Origin: Bacteroidota bacterium
Lineage (GTDB): Bacteria; Bacteroidota; Bacteroidia; Bacteroidales; Marinifilaceae
Assembly (NCBI GenBank): GCA_023400335.1
Contig: JAEXFF010000419.1
Span: 1 to 7,135 of the forward strand
Direction: 5' to 3'
DNA length: 7,135 bases
Below the pieces are notes generated by a model that saw only the letters and a list, made by a program, of their open reading frames with translations, was not told where the DNA came from and searched no databases. Positions 1-6,811 of this stretch are shown here, one piece after another (the stretch's first letter is position 1; each line of letters starts with the position of its first letter). A program made the position numbers and the translations under genes.

Positions 1-41
1 AAAAAGAATTTCTGATATAAAGGGTTTAAAATTACCGGTCT

Positions 42-1859
42 ATGCGTGCAAAAATAGGATTTTTAGTAAAATATTATTTATTCTGGATATTGCTGTCTGT
101 AGTAGCAAAAGTGATTTTTTTACTTTATGAAAAAGGAGACGGGCTGCAGACAGGGGATTATTTTCAGCTGTTTTACAAAGGACTGCAACTGGATTTTTCA
201 TTGGGAGGATACATTATGATGCTGGCCTGTCTGCTGACGGCATTTACTCCGTTTGTACGGGAACAGATCATAAAAGGATGTTTTGCTCTGTTGACAATTG
301 TATTACTGCTATTGTTCTGGACAGTAGTTGTTGTAGATTTGGAACTCTTTAAAAATTGGGGATACCATATTGATTCTACTCCCTTGTTGTATATAAAGAC
401 TCCGAAAGAAGCCCTGGCTTCTTTATCCAATGGCCTGATTGTCGGGTTAGTCCTGTTTTTGATTGCATTAATTGCTGGAAGTTATTATTTATACCGGCAT
501 TTTATTTCTCGGCCTTACCACTATAAATCCGGTTCCTGGTGGCAAGTTCCTGTCTTTTTGATTTTAAGCGCATTAATGATTATTCCTGTGAGGGGAGGCT
601 TTAATGTTGCTCCTATGAATACGAGTTTTGTCTTTTTCCATAAAACCAGTATGTTCGCTAATCAGGCAGCAATCAATCCGGTTTGGAACTTTATTTACGA
701 AGTACTTCACATGAATAAGGCCCAAAAGAAATTTGAATATATGCCTGCAGAAAAAGCTCATGCGATTGTGGATACATTAATGCGTCAGGGAGGAACTTAC
801 AAGCAAATTTTAAATACTGACCGCCCCAATATTGTTATTCTTTTATTGGAGAGTTTTACGGCGAATGCGATAGAGGTTTTAGGAGGAGAAGCAGGCGTGA
901 CTCCTCATTTAAATCAACTGGCCAGGGAAGGTATACTTTTTTCCAATATTTATGCTGTGGGGAACCGTTCTGACCGGGGAATGGCCGGAGTGATCAGTGC
1001 TTATCCTTCCCATCCGAATTTTTCTTTGCTGAAATACCCCAATAAAACGGCTATACGTCCCCGTTTTTCAAAAGACCTGGAAGCCAACGGTTATCATACG
1101 CGTTTTTACTATGCGGGCGATATCAATTTCGGAGGCTTCCGCTCGTATGTTACGATGAGTTTTCAGGAAATGGTCACAGAGGATGATTTTTCAGGAAAAG
1201 CTCAGGAAGAACGGTTTAAATGGGGTATACATGATGAGTTTATGTTCGAACGCCTTTTCCAGGATGTGAGTAAGGCTCCGCAACCTTTTATGTATATGGC
1301 TTTCAATATGAGCAGCCATGAACCTTTTGAAGTTCCCATGGAAACCCGTATCGCGGGAAATTCGGAAGAAAAACGTTTTCTAAATGCTATTTATTACAGT
1401 GACGCTTGTATCGGTGACTTCATCCGTAAATGTAAAGCATCCGGAATATGGGATAATACTTTGTTTATTTTGGTAGCAGATCATGGTACGATAAAAATCG
1501 GGGATTTACAGCCTTTTGAACCAAGGGCTTTCCATATCCCTTTTCTGTTTGCCGGAGGAGTGTTAAATGTGCAGGATACTGTTATTTCGACCATCGGGTC
1601 TCAATCGGATATTGCAGCAACCTTATTAGCCCAGTTGGGAATTGATCATTCTCAATACCGATACAGTAAAAATTTGCTTGCTGAGGATATAATTCCTTTT
1701 GCCTTTTATTCTTATTCCAATGCTATGGGTATTATTTCACAGGAAGGTATTTCCATTTACGATTTAAAAAGTAATAAATACCTGAAAGGCGATAGTTTAA
1801 CTTTAAATAACGAACGGTTAAAAGCTTATTTACAAGTATTGGATGAAGATGTCAATTAA
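42..1859 (+). CDS. LTA synthase-family sulfatase, membrane phosphoglycerol/phosphoethanolamine-type transferase
   Basis: A 605-residue polytopic membrane enzyme. Five hydrophobic segments (about residues 8-29, 48-71, 76-99, 131-151, 168-185) precede an extracytoplasmic alkaline-phosphatase-fold domain (about 262-540), the architecture of LtaS and related transferases. Visible active-site landmarks are the metal-binding Glu270 in an ESF motif, the presumed nucleophile Ser310 in an NRSDRG motif, His426 in SSHEPF, and Asp480-His481 in VADHG. Family members move a phospholipid head group onto a periplasmic or surface acceptor through a covalent phospho-enzyme. Gram-negative Bacteroidota do not make classical lipoteichoic acid, so the acceptor is unknown and may be a glycan or lipid. 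Relatives usually carry Thr at the nucleophile position. The ATG is the first start after an in-frame TAA at 27-29, which fixes the N-terminus. The gene converges on the SpoIIE-type gene with overlapping stop codons. Family is confident; donor and acceptor are not. A phosphoethanolamine transferase role is the main alternative. Confidence 0.9.
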   Translation: MRAKIGFLVKYYLFWILLSVVAKVIFLLYEKGDGLQTGDYFQLFYKGLQLDFSLGGYIMMLACLLTAFTPFVREQIIKGCFALLTIVLLLLFWTVVVVDLELFKNWGYHIDSTPLLYIKTPKEALASLSNGLIVGLVLFLIALIAGSYYLYRHFISRPYHYKSGSWWQVPVFLILSALMIIPVRGGFNVAPMNTSFVFFHKTSMFANQAAINPVWNFIYEVLHMNKAQKKFEYMPAEKAHAIVDTLMRQGGTYKQILNTDRPNIVILLLESFTANAIEVLGGEAGVTPHLNQLAREGILFSNIYAVGNRSDRGMAGVISAYPSHPNFSLLKYPNKTAIRPRFSKDLEANGYHTRFYYAGDINFGGFRSYVTMSFQEMVTEDDFSGKAQEERFKWGIHDEFMFERLFQDVSKAPQPFMYMAFNMSSHEPFEVPMETRIAGNSEEKRFLNAIYYSDACIGDFIRKCKASGIWDNTLFILVADHGTIKIGDLQPFEPRAFHIPFLFAGGVLNVQDTVISTIGSQSDIAATLLAQLGIDHSQYRYSKNLLAEDIIPFAFYSYSNAMGIISQEGISIYDLKSNKYLKGDSLTLNNERLKAYLQVLDEDVN

Positions 1860-3718
1860 TTTGGAATTCCTTTGTATAAAATAGAAAGGATAGTGAAATC
1901 GTCTGACTGGCCTGCATCTTTTATATGATGATGTATTCCTGATAAAATAGCAGAAACAAGGGTCTGCGGAGAACGGTTTGTCACTTGCTGAATGTATTCC
2001 ATCAGTCTGGCTTCTCCGAAAAAGTTTCCGTTTATATTTTCGGCATCTGTAATACCATCGGTGAATAAGAGAATCTGACATCCTTTCCGGAGAGTATAAG
2101 TAAATTCTGAAAACTTATAATCTTCCAAAATTCCAATAGGTACATCTGTATACTTATTCAGGGTATGAACTTGGCCGTTCTGATGAATAATTAAAGGACG
2201 GGGGTGTCCTGCATTGGTAAAAGTAATAATTCCTGTATTTATATCCATTATGCCGATAACCATGGTTACATACATATCGTCTTCATTGTTGTCACACATA
2301 TGGGCATTGATGGTATTGCAAATTTCGGCAGTAGAGTCTTGTCGACTGGCTACATAACGGAAAAGCTTGATGATAGAAGCCATGTAGAGGGCTGCGGGAA
2401 CCCCTTTCCCTGAAACATCTCCAATGGCAAAATAAAGTTTATGACCGATTAAAAAATATTCATATAAATCTCCTCCTACACTTTTGGATTGTTTCAATTC
2501 TCCGTATAACTCTATGTTACGGGGTAAAGCAATTGGTTTCGGCAAAAATCGCTGTTGTATTTTTCTGGCTAATTTTATTTCTGTTGTAATCTTTTCATTT
2601 TCTGCTGTCGTTTTCTTTAATTCTTTGATATAGGAGGAGATATTGCTTTGCATATAAGCATAAGACTCGTATAATTCCCGTAATTCTTCATTGTGCGGGT
2701 CAGCAGGAAATTGCATATTCCCTTCCCCCTGACAGTTGCTTCTTACGTTTTTGGTAAATTCACCTAAGGGAAATAAAGAATGATGTACAATCCGGATGAT
2801 AATATAGAGGAAGATGAGAAAGCCTGTACCCAGTATTAAAACAAATAAAAAACAAAATTTATGAGAAACAGAGAATATTTCTTTATCAGGACAAAGGGTG
2901 TTTATTTTCCACTGAAAAACAGGATCGGTATTGTAATACAAATGATAACGGGTGTTGTTTTTTATAAGATTTGCTTCGCCTCTTTCTGTCGTCCGGTAAT
3001 TTTTTATTTTATCACAGCATTGTATTTGCTTATTTTTCAGGTAAGTAAATAAATTTCCGTAACGAATAATTTCTGATTTCGGGTGAGAGAGGAAATTTCC
3101 TTCTTTATCCGTAATAAAAACATAACCTGATTGTGAAGGTTTGATATCGTGAATGAAAGCCGTGAAATACTTTAAATAAAAATGGAGTTCCAGGTTTCCG
3201 GATTTATTTTGTTTCGGAGAAGAATTAAGGGGTATGCAATAGCAGAGTATACTCTTTTCAGCGTTTTGAGATTTCAGATACCAATAGCCTTTTTGACGAT
3301 TTCTCCGGATAATCCGATTGGTATCTGAAAATAAACTGCCATTGGTTTTGGAACTGCCGCCAAGCATAGTTACCGGAGGTTTACCATAAACATGATTATT
3401 ATACCGGAGGGAAATTTCTGAGAGAAAAGGATAAGCGTTTTGTATTTTTGAAAGTATATAATTGAAATTTGTAGAATCATTTATTTCTCCTGTTCCCAAT
3501 ATATGTTGGGAAATTTGTTCAATTTCACTTACCTTACGTTTTAAGATTCTGCCAATATTGGAAGTCAGACCATTTATCTCATAGGAAGTATAGGTATGCG
3601 TAAAATTTTTGGCAGAAACGTATAGGCATACAGATACAATCGAAAATATGCAGAACAAAGCCATTAAGAGATACAGAATCAGTTTTTGTGAAAAACTCCT
3701 GTAAGTATACTTCTTCAT
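1856..3718 (-). CDS. Membrane sensor protein phosphatase: Cache-like sensor, HAMP, SpoIIE/PP2C domain
   Basis: A 620-residue signal-transduction protein. Transmembrane helices at about 12-34 and 287-310 flank a periplasmic region (about 35-286) with dCache-like features: a GYWY motif near 145 and GYVFITDKEGNFLSHP at 198-213, typical of the membrane-proximal Cache lobe. A HAMP linker (about 306-363) and coiled coil (about 365-392) lead to a SpoIIE/RsbU-type PP2C domain (about 393-616). Metal-binding acidic residues are in place: Asp417 (GGD), Asp434 (GDVSGKG), Asp554 (TDG) and Asp606-Asp607 (SDDF), so catalysis should be intact. Such proteins dephosphorylate a Ser/Thr phosphoprotein, classically an anti-anti-sigma (STAS) factor, in response to an external signal. 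No STAS protein, anti-sigma kinase or sigma factor is visible in this window. The sensor domain holds five cysteines (159, 161, 234, 235, 276). The gene starts at an ATG without an obvious ribosome-binding site, 91 bp after the metallophosphoesterase stop. Domain calls are firm; ligand and target are unknown. Confidence 0.93.
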   Translation of the reverse strand: MKKYTYRSFSQKLILYLLMALFCIFSIVSVCLYVSAKNFTHTYTSYEINGLTSNIGRILKRKVSEIEQISQHILGTGEINDSTNFNYILSKIQNAYPFLSEISLRYNNHVYGKPPVTMLGGSSKTNGSLFSDTNRIIRRNRQKGYWYLKSQNAEKSILCYCIPLNSSPKQNKSGNLELHFYLKYFTAFIHDIKPSQSGYVFITDKEGNFLSHPKSEIIRYGNLFTYLKNKQIQCCDKIKNYRTTERGEANLIKNNTRYHLYYNTDPVFQWKINTLCPDKEIFSVSHKFCFLFVLILGTGFLIFLYIIIRIVHHSLFPLGEFTKNVRSNCQGEGNMQFPADPHNEELRELYESYAYMQSNISSYIKELKKTTAENEKITTEIKLARKIQQRFLPKPIALPRNIELYGELKQSKSVGGDLYEYFLIGHKLYFAIGDVSGKGVPAALYMASIIKLFRYVASRQDSTAEICNTINAHMCDNNEDDMYVTMVIGIMDINTGIITFTNAGHPRPLIIHQNGQVHTLNKYTDVPIGILEDYKFSEFTYTLRKGCQILLFTDGITDAENINGNFFGEARLMEYIQQVTNRSPQTLVSAILSGIHHHIKDAGQSDDFTILSILYKGIPN

Positions 3719-3740
3719 TGTAAATCAGTCAATTTGAAAT

Positions 3741-3771
3741 TAGTTTAGTTTAGATTTAGAGTAGTTTAGTT
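3741..3771. repeat. Three tandem TAGTTTAG-like units with 10-11 bp pitch
   Basis: TAGTTTAGTT occurs identically at 3741-3750 and 3762-3771, 21 bp apart. Between them, 3751-3761 reads TAGATTTAGAG, a degenerate copy. The units repeat about every helical turn and lie 23-53 bp upstream of the SpoIIE-type gene's ATG, where a promoter would be expected. They could be a binding array for a regulator or a curved AT-rich upstream element, but simple low-complexity AT sequence is also possible. The repeat is seen directly; its function is inferred. Confidence 0.55.
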
Positions 3772-3786
3772 AAGCAGGCAATTTAT

Positions 3787-3810
3787 AAAAAAGTTAATAA
3801 ATTATTTATT
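3787..3810 (-). terminator. Weak AT-only hairpin plus U6, possible terminator of the metallophosphoesterase gene
   Basis: On the minus strand the end of the metallophosphoesterase gene reads AATAAATAATTTATT (3810-3796), which can form six A-U pairs around a three-base loop. AAC and then six T residues (3792-3787) follow. This has the shape of an intrinsic terminator, but a stem without G-C pairs is weak and the region is AT-rich, so the match may be chance. If real, the SpoIIE-type gene has its own promoter within the 91-bp gap. Confidence 0.25.
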
Positions 3811-4997
3811 TATTTGCAATTATTTGTTAAAATGAGAACATTAATTTCCGGTCTTAATCCGATTCGTCCCGGAAAACCCAAGTATCCCTGACCTCGGGAA
3901 ACATTTAAATACTGATTTTGGTTTCGGTAAAGTCCGTCGTATTCCGGATACATATATTGGGCAGGACTCCATTTATATTTTCCGATTTTTATGCCCATTT
4001 GCATGGCGTGAGTATGCCCGGAAAGAGTGAGGGGGATATTTTCGTTCAACACCTCTGCCCGCCAATGGGAAGGATCGTGGGAAAGGAGGATGATAAAATG
4101 ATCCTGTATTCCAGCAATTGCTTTTTTGAGTTTGCCATATCTCGGGAAAGGCGGGTTTCCCCAGTTTTCGACTCCTGCAACATAAATGGTATCTCCTTTC
4201 AGAGGTATATCTTGGTGGTCATTATTGAGCATTGTAAATCCGGCTGCTTTCATATTCCGGTAAAAGTTTGTCATATTTTGTTTTTGTTCTTCCGGAGAAT
4301 TCCAGTGGGTATAATTTCCGTAATCGTGATTTCCCGTAACTGCGAATTTACCATATTTTGCTTTTAACTTGCTCAGTTCGCCTGTCCAGGGATCTAATTC
4401 TGAAGCAAAATTATTGACCATATCCCCGGTAAAAAGAATGAGGTCCGGCCGGAGAGCATTTACTTGTTCTACGAGTTTGGAAATCCCTGCATAATGGGAG
4501 GGGAGACTGCCTACATGAAGATCTGTGAGTTGTACAATTTTAAATCGATTAAAGGCTTCGGGCAGGTTGGTAAAACAAACTTCTTTCGTATTTACTTTAA
4601 AATTATAACGTCCCCAGGTGATGCTGTATAAAAGCACGAGAAAGAGGAGTATAGCACATATGGCTGCGATTTTGTGTCCTATACGTTTTATTTTCCGGTT
4701 TAGCAATCCGCCGATATTTGCTAAAATATTCAATACAATAAAAATAATTTTGGGAGCATAGAAAAGAAAAAGGATACCGATAGCTAGACCGATCCAGTAA
4801 TAACTCTCGGGGCCTTTGAGACGGGGTACCGCAAAATTATAAACAGTCAGACCCAGTATAAATAATAAACTGTGGAGCCAGTAAAAAAGAATATTTCGTT
4901 TTTTATATAGAAACTTCCTGATTTGAATAAAGAGTATAGTGTCTGTTAACACTATGAATAATATACCAACTAAATAGATCAAACTATTACTGCGCAT
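3810..4997 (-). CDS. Membrane-anchored calcineurin-like metallophosphoesterase (YkuE-like)
   Basis: A 395-residue protein with four predicted N-terminal transmembrane helices (about 5-25, 36-55, 68-95, 108-128) followed by a calcineurin-type phosphoesterase domain (about 150-392). All dinuclear-metal motifs are visible: Asp159 and His161 in TDLH, Asp192 in TGDM, Asn223-His224-Asp225 in GNHD, His307 in LSHDP, and His328/His330 in GHTH. The enzyme should therefore be active as a hydrolase of phosphomonoesters or phosphodiesters, using two metal ions. The four-helix anchor places the catalytic domain at a membrane face; with four helices and the N-terminus inside, the domain would be cytoplasmic, but topology is not proven. 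Related proteins act on lipid or nucleotide phosphates, and some membrane-associated members (LpxG) hydrolyse UDP-diacylglucosamine in lipid A synthesis; that role is only an alternative here. The gene starts at ATG, 107 bp downstream of fhs, on the same strand. Confidence 0.92.
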   Translation of the reverse strand: MRSNSLIYLVGILFIVLTDTILFIQIRKFLYKKRNILFYWLHSLLFILGLTVYNFAVPRLKGPESYYWIGLAIGILFLFYAPKIIFIVLNILANIGGLLNRKIKRIGHKIAAICAILLFLVLLYSITWGRYNFKVNTKEVCFTNLPEAFNRFKIVQLTDLHVGSLPSHYAGISKLVEQVNALRPDLILFTGDMVNNFASELDPWTGELSKLKAKYGKFAVTGNHDYGNYTHWNSPEEQKQNMTNFYRNMKAAGFTMLNNDHQDIPLKGDTIYVAGVENWGNPPFPRYGKLKKAIAGIQDHFIILLSHDPSHWRAEVLNENIPLTLSGHTHAMQMGIKIGKYKWSPAQYMYPEYDGLYRNQNQYLNVSRGQGYLGFPGRIGLRPEINVLILTNNCK

Positions 4998-5013
4998 AGT
5001 AAACTGATTTCAA

Positions 5014-5025
5014 CATTGGACAATG
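5014..5025. promoter_or_regulatory. Short inverted repeat CATTG-GA-CAATG before the metallophosphoesterase gene
   Basis: A perfect 5-bp inverted repeat with a 2-bp spacer lies 17-28 bp upstream of the metallophosphoesterase ATG. The spacer is too tight for an RNA hairpin of full length, so a dimeric repressor site would be the more natural reading. A repeat this short arises often by chance, and no regulator gene is adjacent. Confidence 0.2.
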
Positions 5026-5060
5026 AAAAATTTCCCGGTAGAAGGGAGGAGAAAGTTTTT

Positions 5061-5096
5061 CCGGTATTGGCCTGAAAGGATTGGGGCAAATACCGG
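5061..5096 (-). terminator. Hairpin after fhs: candidate 3' mRNA end structure or leader of the next gene
   Basis: CCGGTATT (5061-5068) and AATACCGG (5089-5096) are perfect 8-bp inverted copies. One mismatch followed by GCC/GGC (5070-5072 with 5085-5087) lengthens the stem to about 12 positions around a 12-base loop. The structure begins 9 bp after the fhs stop. In the fhs transcript it is followed by AAAAACTTTC rather than a T run, so it is not a textbook intrinsic terminator. It may protect the 3' end, stop transcription by another route, or belong to the leader of the metallophosphoesterase gene. The pairing is clear; the role is not. Confidence 0.45.
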
Positions 5097-5104
5097 ATAG
5101 AATT

Positions 5105-6772
5105 TTAGAAAAGTCCTGAAATATGTCCTTCTTCGTCGATATCAATGCGTTCGGCAGAAGGGATATCGGGTAAACCAGGCATTCTCATGATGTCGCCCGT
5201 TATGGGTATGATAAAACCAGCTCCTGAAGCAATTTCAATTTGACGAACGGTTACAATAAAATCTTTCGGCCTGCCCAATAATTTCGGATTATCCGAAAGC
5301 GATTTTTGAGTTTTTGCGATACAAACAGGAGTTTTATCCAATCCCAGAGAAATGATTTTCTTCAAATCATTTTTGGCTTGGCTGGTGTAATCAATAGCAG
5401 CAGCTCCATATATCTCTTTAGCAATTGTTTCTATTTTTTTCTCAATATTCCAGTTCCAGTCATAAAGGGGACGCAAATGGCATACACATTGTTCCGCTAC
5501 TTTAGCAGTGAGTTCCGCTAATTTTTCAGCGCCTTTGCCTCCCTGGGCCCAGACATCTGCAACTTCCATAGGTACACCTAGTTGCTGGCATTTATTTGCA
5601 ATGAGTGATATTTCAGCATCTGTATCCGTGACAAAACGGTTGAGAGCTACAATCGGGCAAATATTGAATTTTTTCATATTTTCCACATGCTTTTCCAGAT
5701 TTTCCATGCCTTTTGCCAGGGCTTCCGGATTTTCCTCTTTCAAAGCATCCGTCTTTACTCCGCCATGATATTTCAAGGCTCTTACTGTAGCGACAAGTAC
5801 TACTGCGCTTGGATTTAAACCGGCTTTGACACATTTGATATCGAAGAACTTTTCTGCTCCCAGGTCAAATCCGAATCCGGCTTCTGTAACCACGAAATCC
5901 GATAAAGACAATCCCATTTTAGTAGCGATGATGGAATTGGTACCTTGTGCAATATTCGCGAACGGACCTCCGTGTATTATAGCAGGATTGCCTTCTATTG
6001 TCTGGACCAAATTTGGCTTTATTGCCTCTTTGAGTAAGGCTGCCATCGCTCCGTTGGCTTTTAAATCCCGGGCATATACCGGACGTTTGTCGTAAGTATA
6101 TCCGACAAAGATATTCCCCAAACGCTCTTTTAAATCAGCAAAATTTTCTGAAAGACAGAGTATGGCCATAACTTCTGAAGCTGCCGTAATATCGAATCCG
6201 GTCTCCCGGGGTATACCGGATGCCGTTCCGCCCAGACCTACGATGACGTGGCGTAAAGAACGGTCATTCATATCCATAACGCGCTTCCAGGTTACTGTAC
6301 GGGGATCTATTCCCAGGGAGGTCGACTTACTTTGTATGTTATTGTCGATTAAAGCGGCAAGTAAATTATGGGCTTTTTCAACGGCATTGAAATCTCCTGT
6401 AAAGTGAAGATTGATGTCTTCCATAGGCAATACCTGGGAATATCCTCCTCCCGTTGCCCCGCCCTTGATGCCGAATACAGGCCCTAAGGAAGGTTCGCGA
6501 AGTACGACAGTCGTCTTTTTGCCAATACGATTTAATCCTTCAGTCAAACCGATGGAAACGGTCGTTTTCCCTTCTCCGGCAGGAGTGGGGGAAATAGCTG
6601 ACACTAAAATCAGGTGTTTCCCTTTCAACTGATCTTCACGGATTAAAGAAAGGGGTAACTTGGCTTTATATTTTCCGTAAAGTTCCAGCATATCAGGGTC
6701 TATGCCTAGTTTTGCTGCAATTTCCCCAATGGGTTTTAATTGGATGGTGTTGGCTATTTCAATGTCTGTCAT
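5105..6772 (-). CDS. fhs: Formate-tetrahydrofolate ligase (10-formyl-THF synthetase)
   Basis: A cytoplasmic enzyme that makes 10-formyl-tetrahydrofolate from formate, tetrahydrofolate and ATP, feeding purine synthesis, formyl-methionyl-tRNA formation and one-carbon balance. From the ATG at 6772 it is 555 residues, the normal monofunctional length. Signatures are the P-loop TPAGEGKTT (63-71), REPSLGPVFGIKGGATGGG (from about 92), HFTGDFNA near 123, the ETGFDIT segment, and the C-terminal GAGFIIPITGDIMRMPGLP region. No key segment is missing. The frame extends upstream to a TTG at 6808, adding 12 residues, but conserved sequence begins at MTDIEIA, so the ATG is preferred. The gene begins 39 bp after the stop of the upstream same-strand gene and is probably cotranscribed with it. 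No bifunctional FolD fusion is present, and no serine or glycine pathway gene is visible beside it. Confidence 0.97.
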   Translation of the reverse strand: MTDIEIANTIQLKPIGEIAAKLGIDPDMLELYGKYKAKLPLSLIREDQLKGKHLILVSAISPTPAGEGKTTVSIGLTEGLNRIGKKTTVVLREPSLGPVFGIKGGATGGGYSQVLPMEDINLHFTGDFNAVEKAHNLLAALIDNNIQSKSTSLGIDPRTVTWKRVMDMNDRSLRHVIVGLGGTASGIPRETGFDITAASEVMAILCLSENFADLKERLGNIFVGYTYDKRPVYARDLKANGAMAALLKEAIKPNLVQTIEGNPAIIHGGPFANIAQGTNSIIATKMGLSLSDFVVTEAGFGFDLGAEKFFDIKCVKAGLNPSAVVLVATVRALKYHGGVKTDALKEENPEALAKGMENLEKHVENMKKFNICPIVALNRFVTDTDAEISLIANKCQQLGVPMEVADVWAQGGKGAEKLAELTAKVAEQCVCHLRPLYDWNWNIEKKIETIAKEIYGAAAIDYTSQAKNDLKKIISLGLDKTPVCIAKTQKSLSDNPKLLGRPKDFIVTVRQIEIASGAGFIIPITGDIMRMPGLPDIPSAERIDIDEEGHISGLF

Positions 6773-6811
6773 AGTTGAGTGTATATGTTTGGTTTCTAAA
6801 AAGGACAATTC

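Noticed and set aside
1..41. Promoter for the transferase gene in the first 41 bases
   Set aside because: AT-rich, but I could not find a convincing -7 TAnnTTTG with a -33 TTTG; the region is also cut by the window edge.
1830..1900. Shared terminator between the convergent genes
   Set aside because: No convincing G-C stem with a T run was visible around the overlapping stops.
3918..4367. 149-residue plus-strand open frame
   Set aside because: It lies wholly inside the metallophosphoesterase gene on the opposite strand and shows no domain; a shadow frame.
5826..6632. Several plus-strand open frames opposite fhs
   Set aside because: They are antisense to a highly conserved enzyme, with low-quality composition and no motifs.
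6773..6808. Longer fhs starting at TTG 6808 (12 extra residues)
   Set aside because: The added residues do not resemble the family N-terminus; the ATG at 6772 gives the usual 555-residue length.
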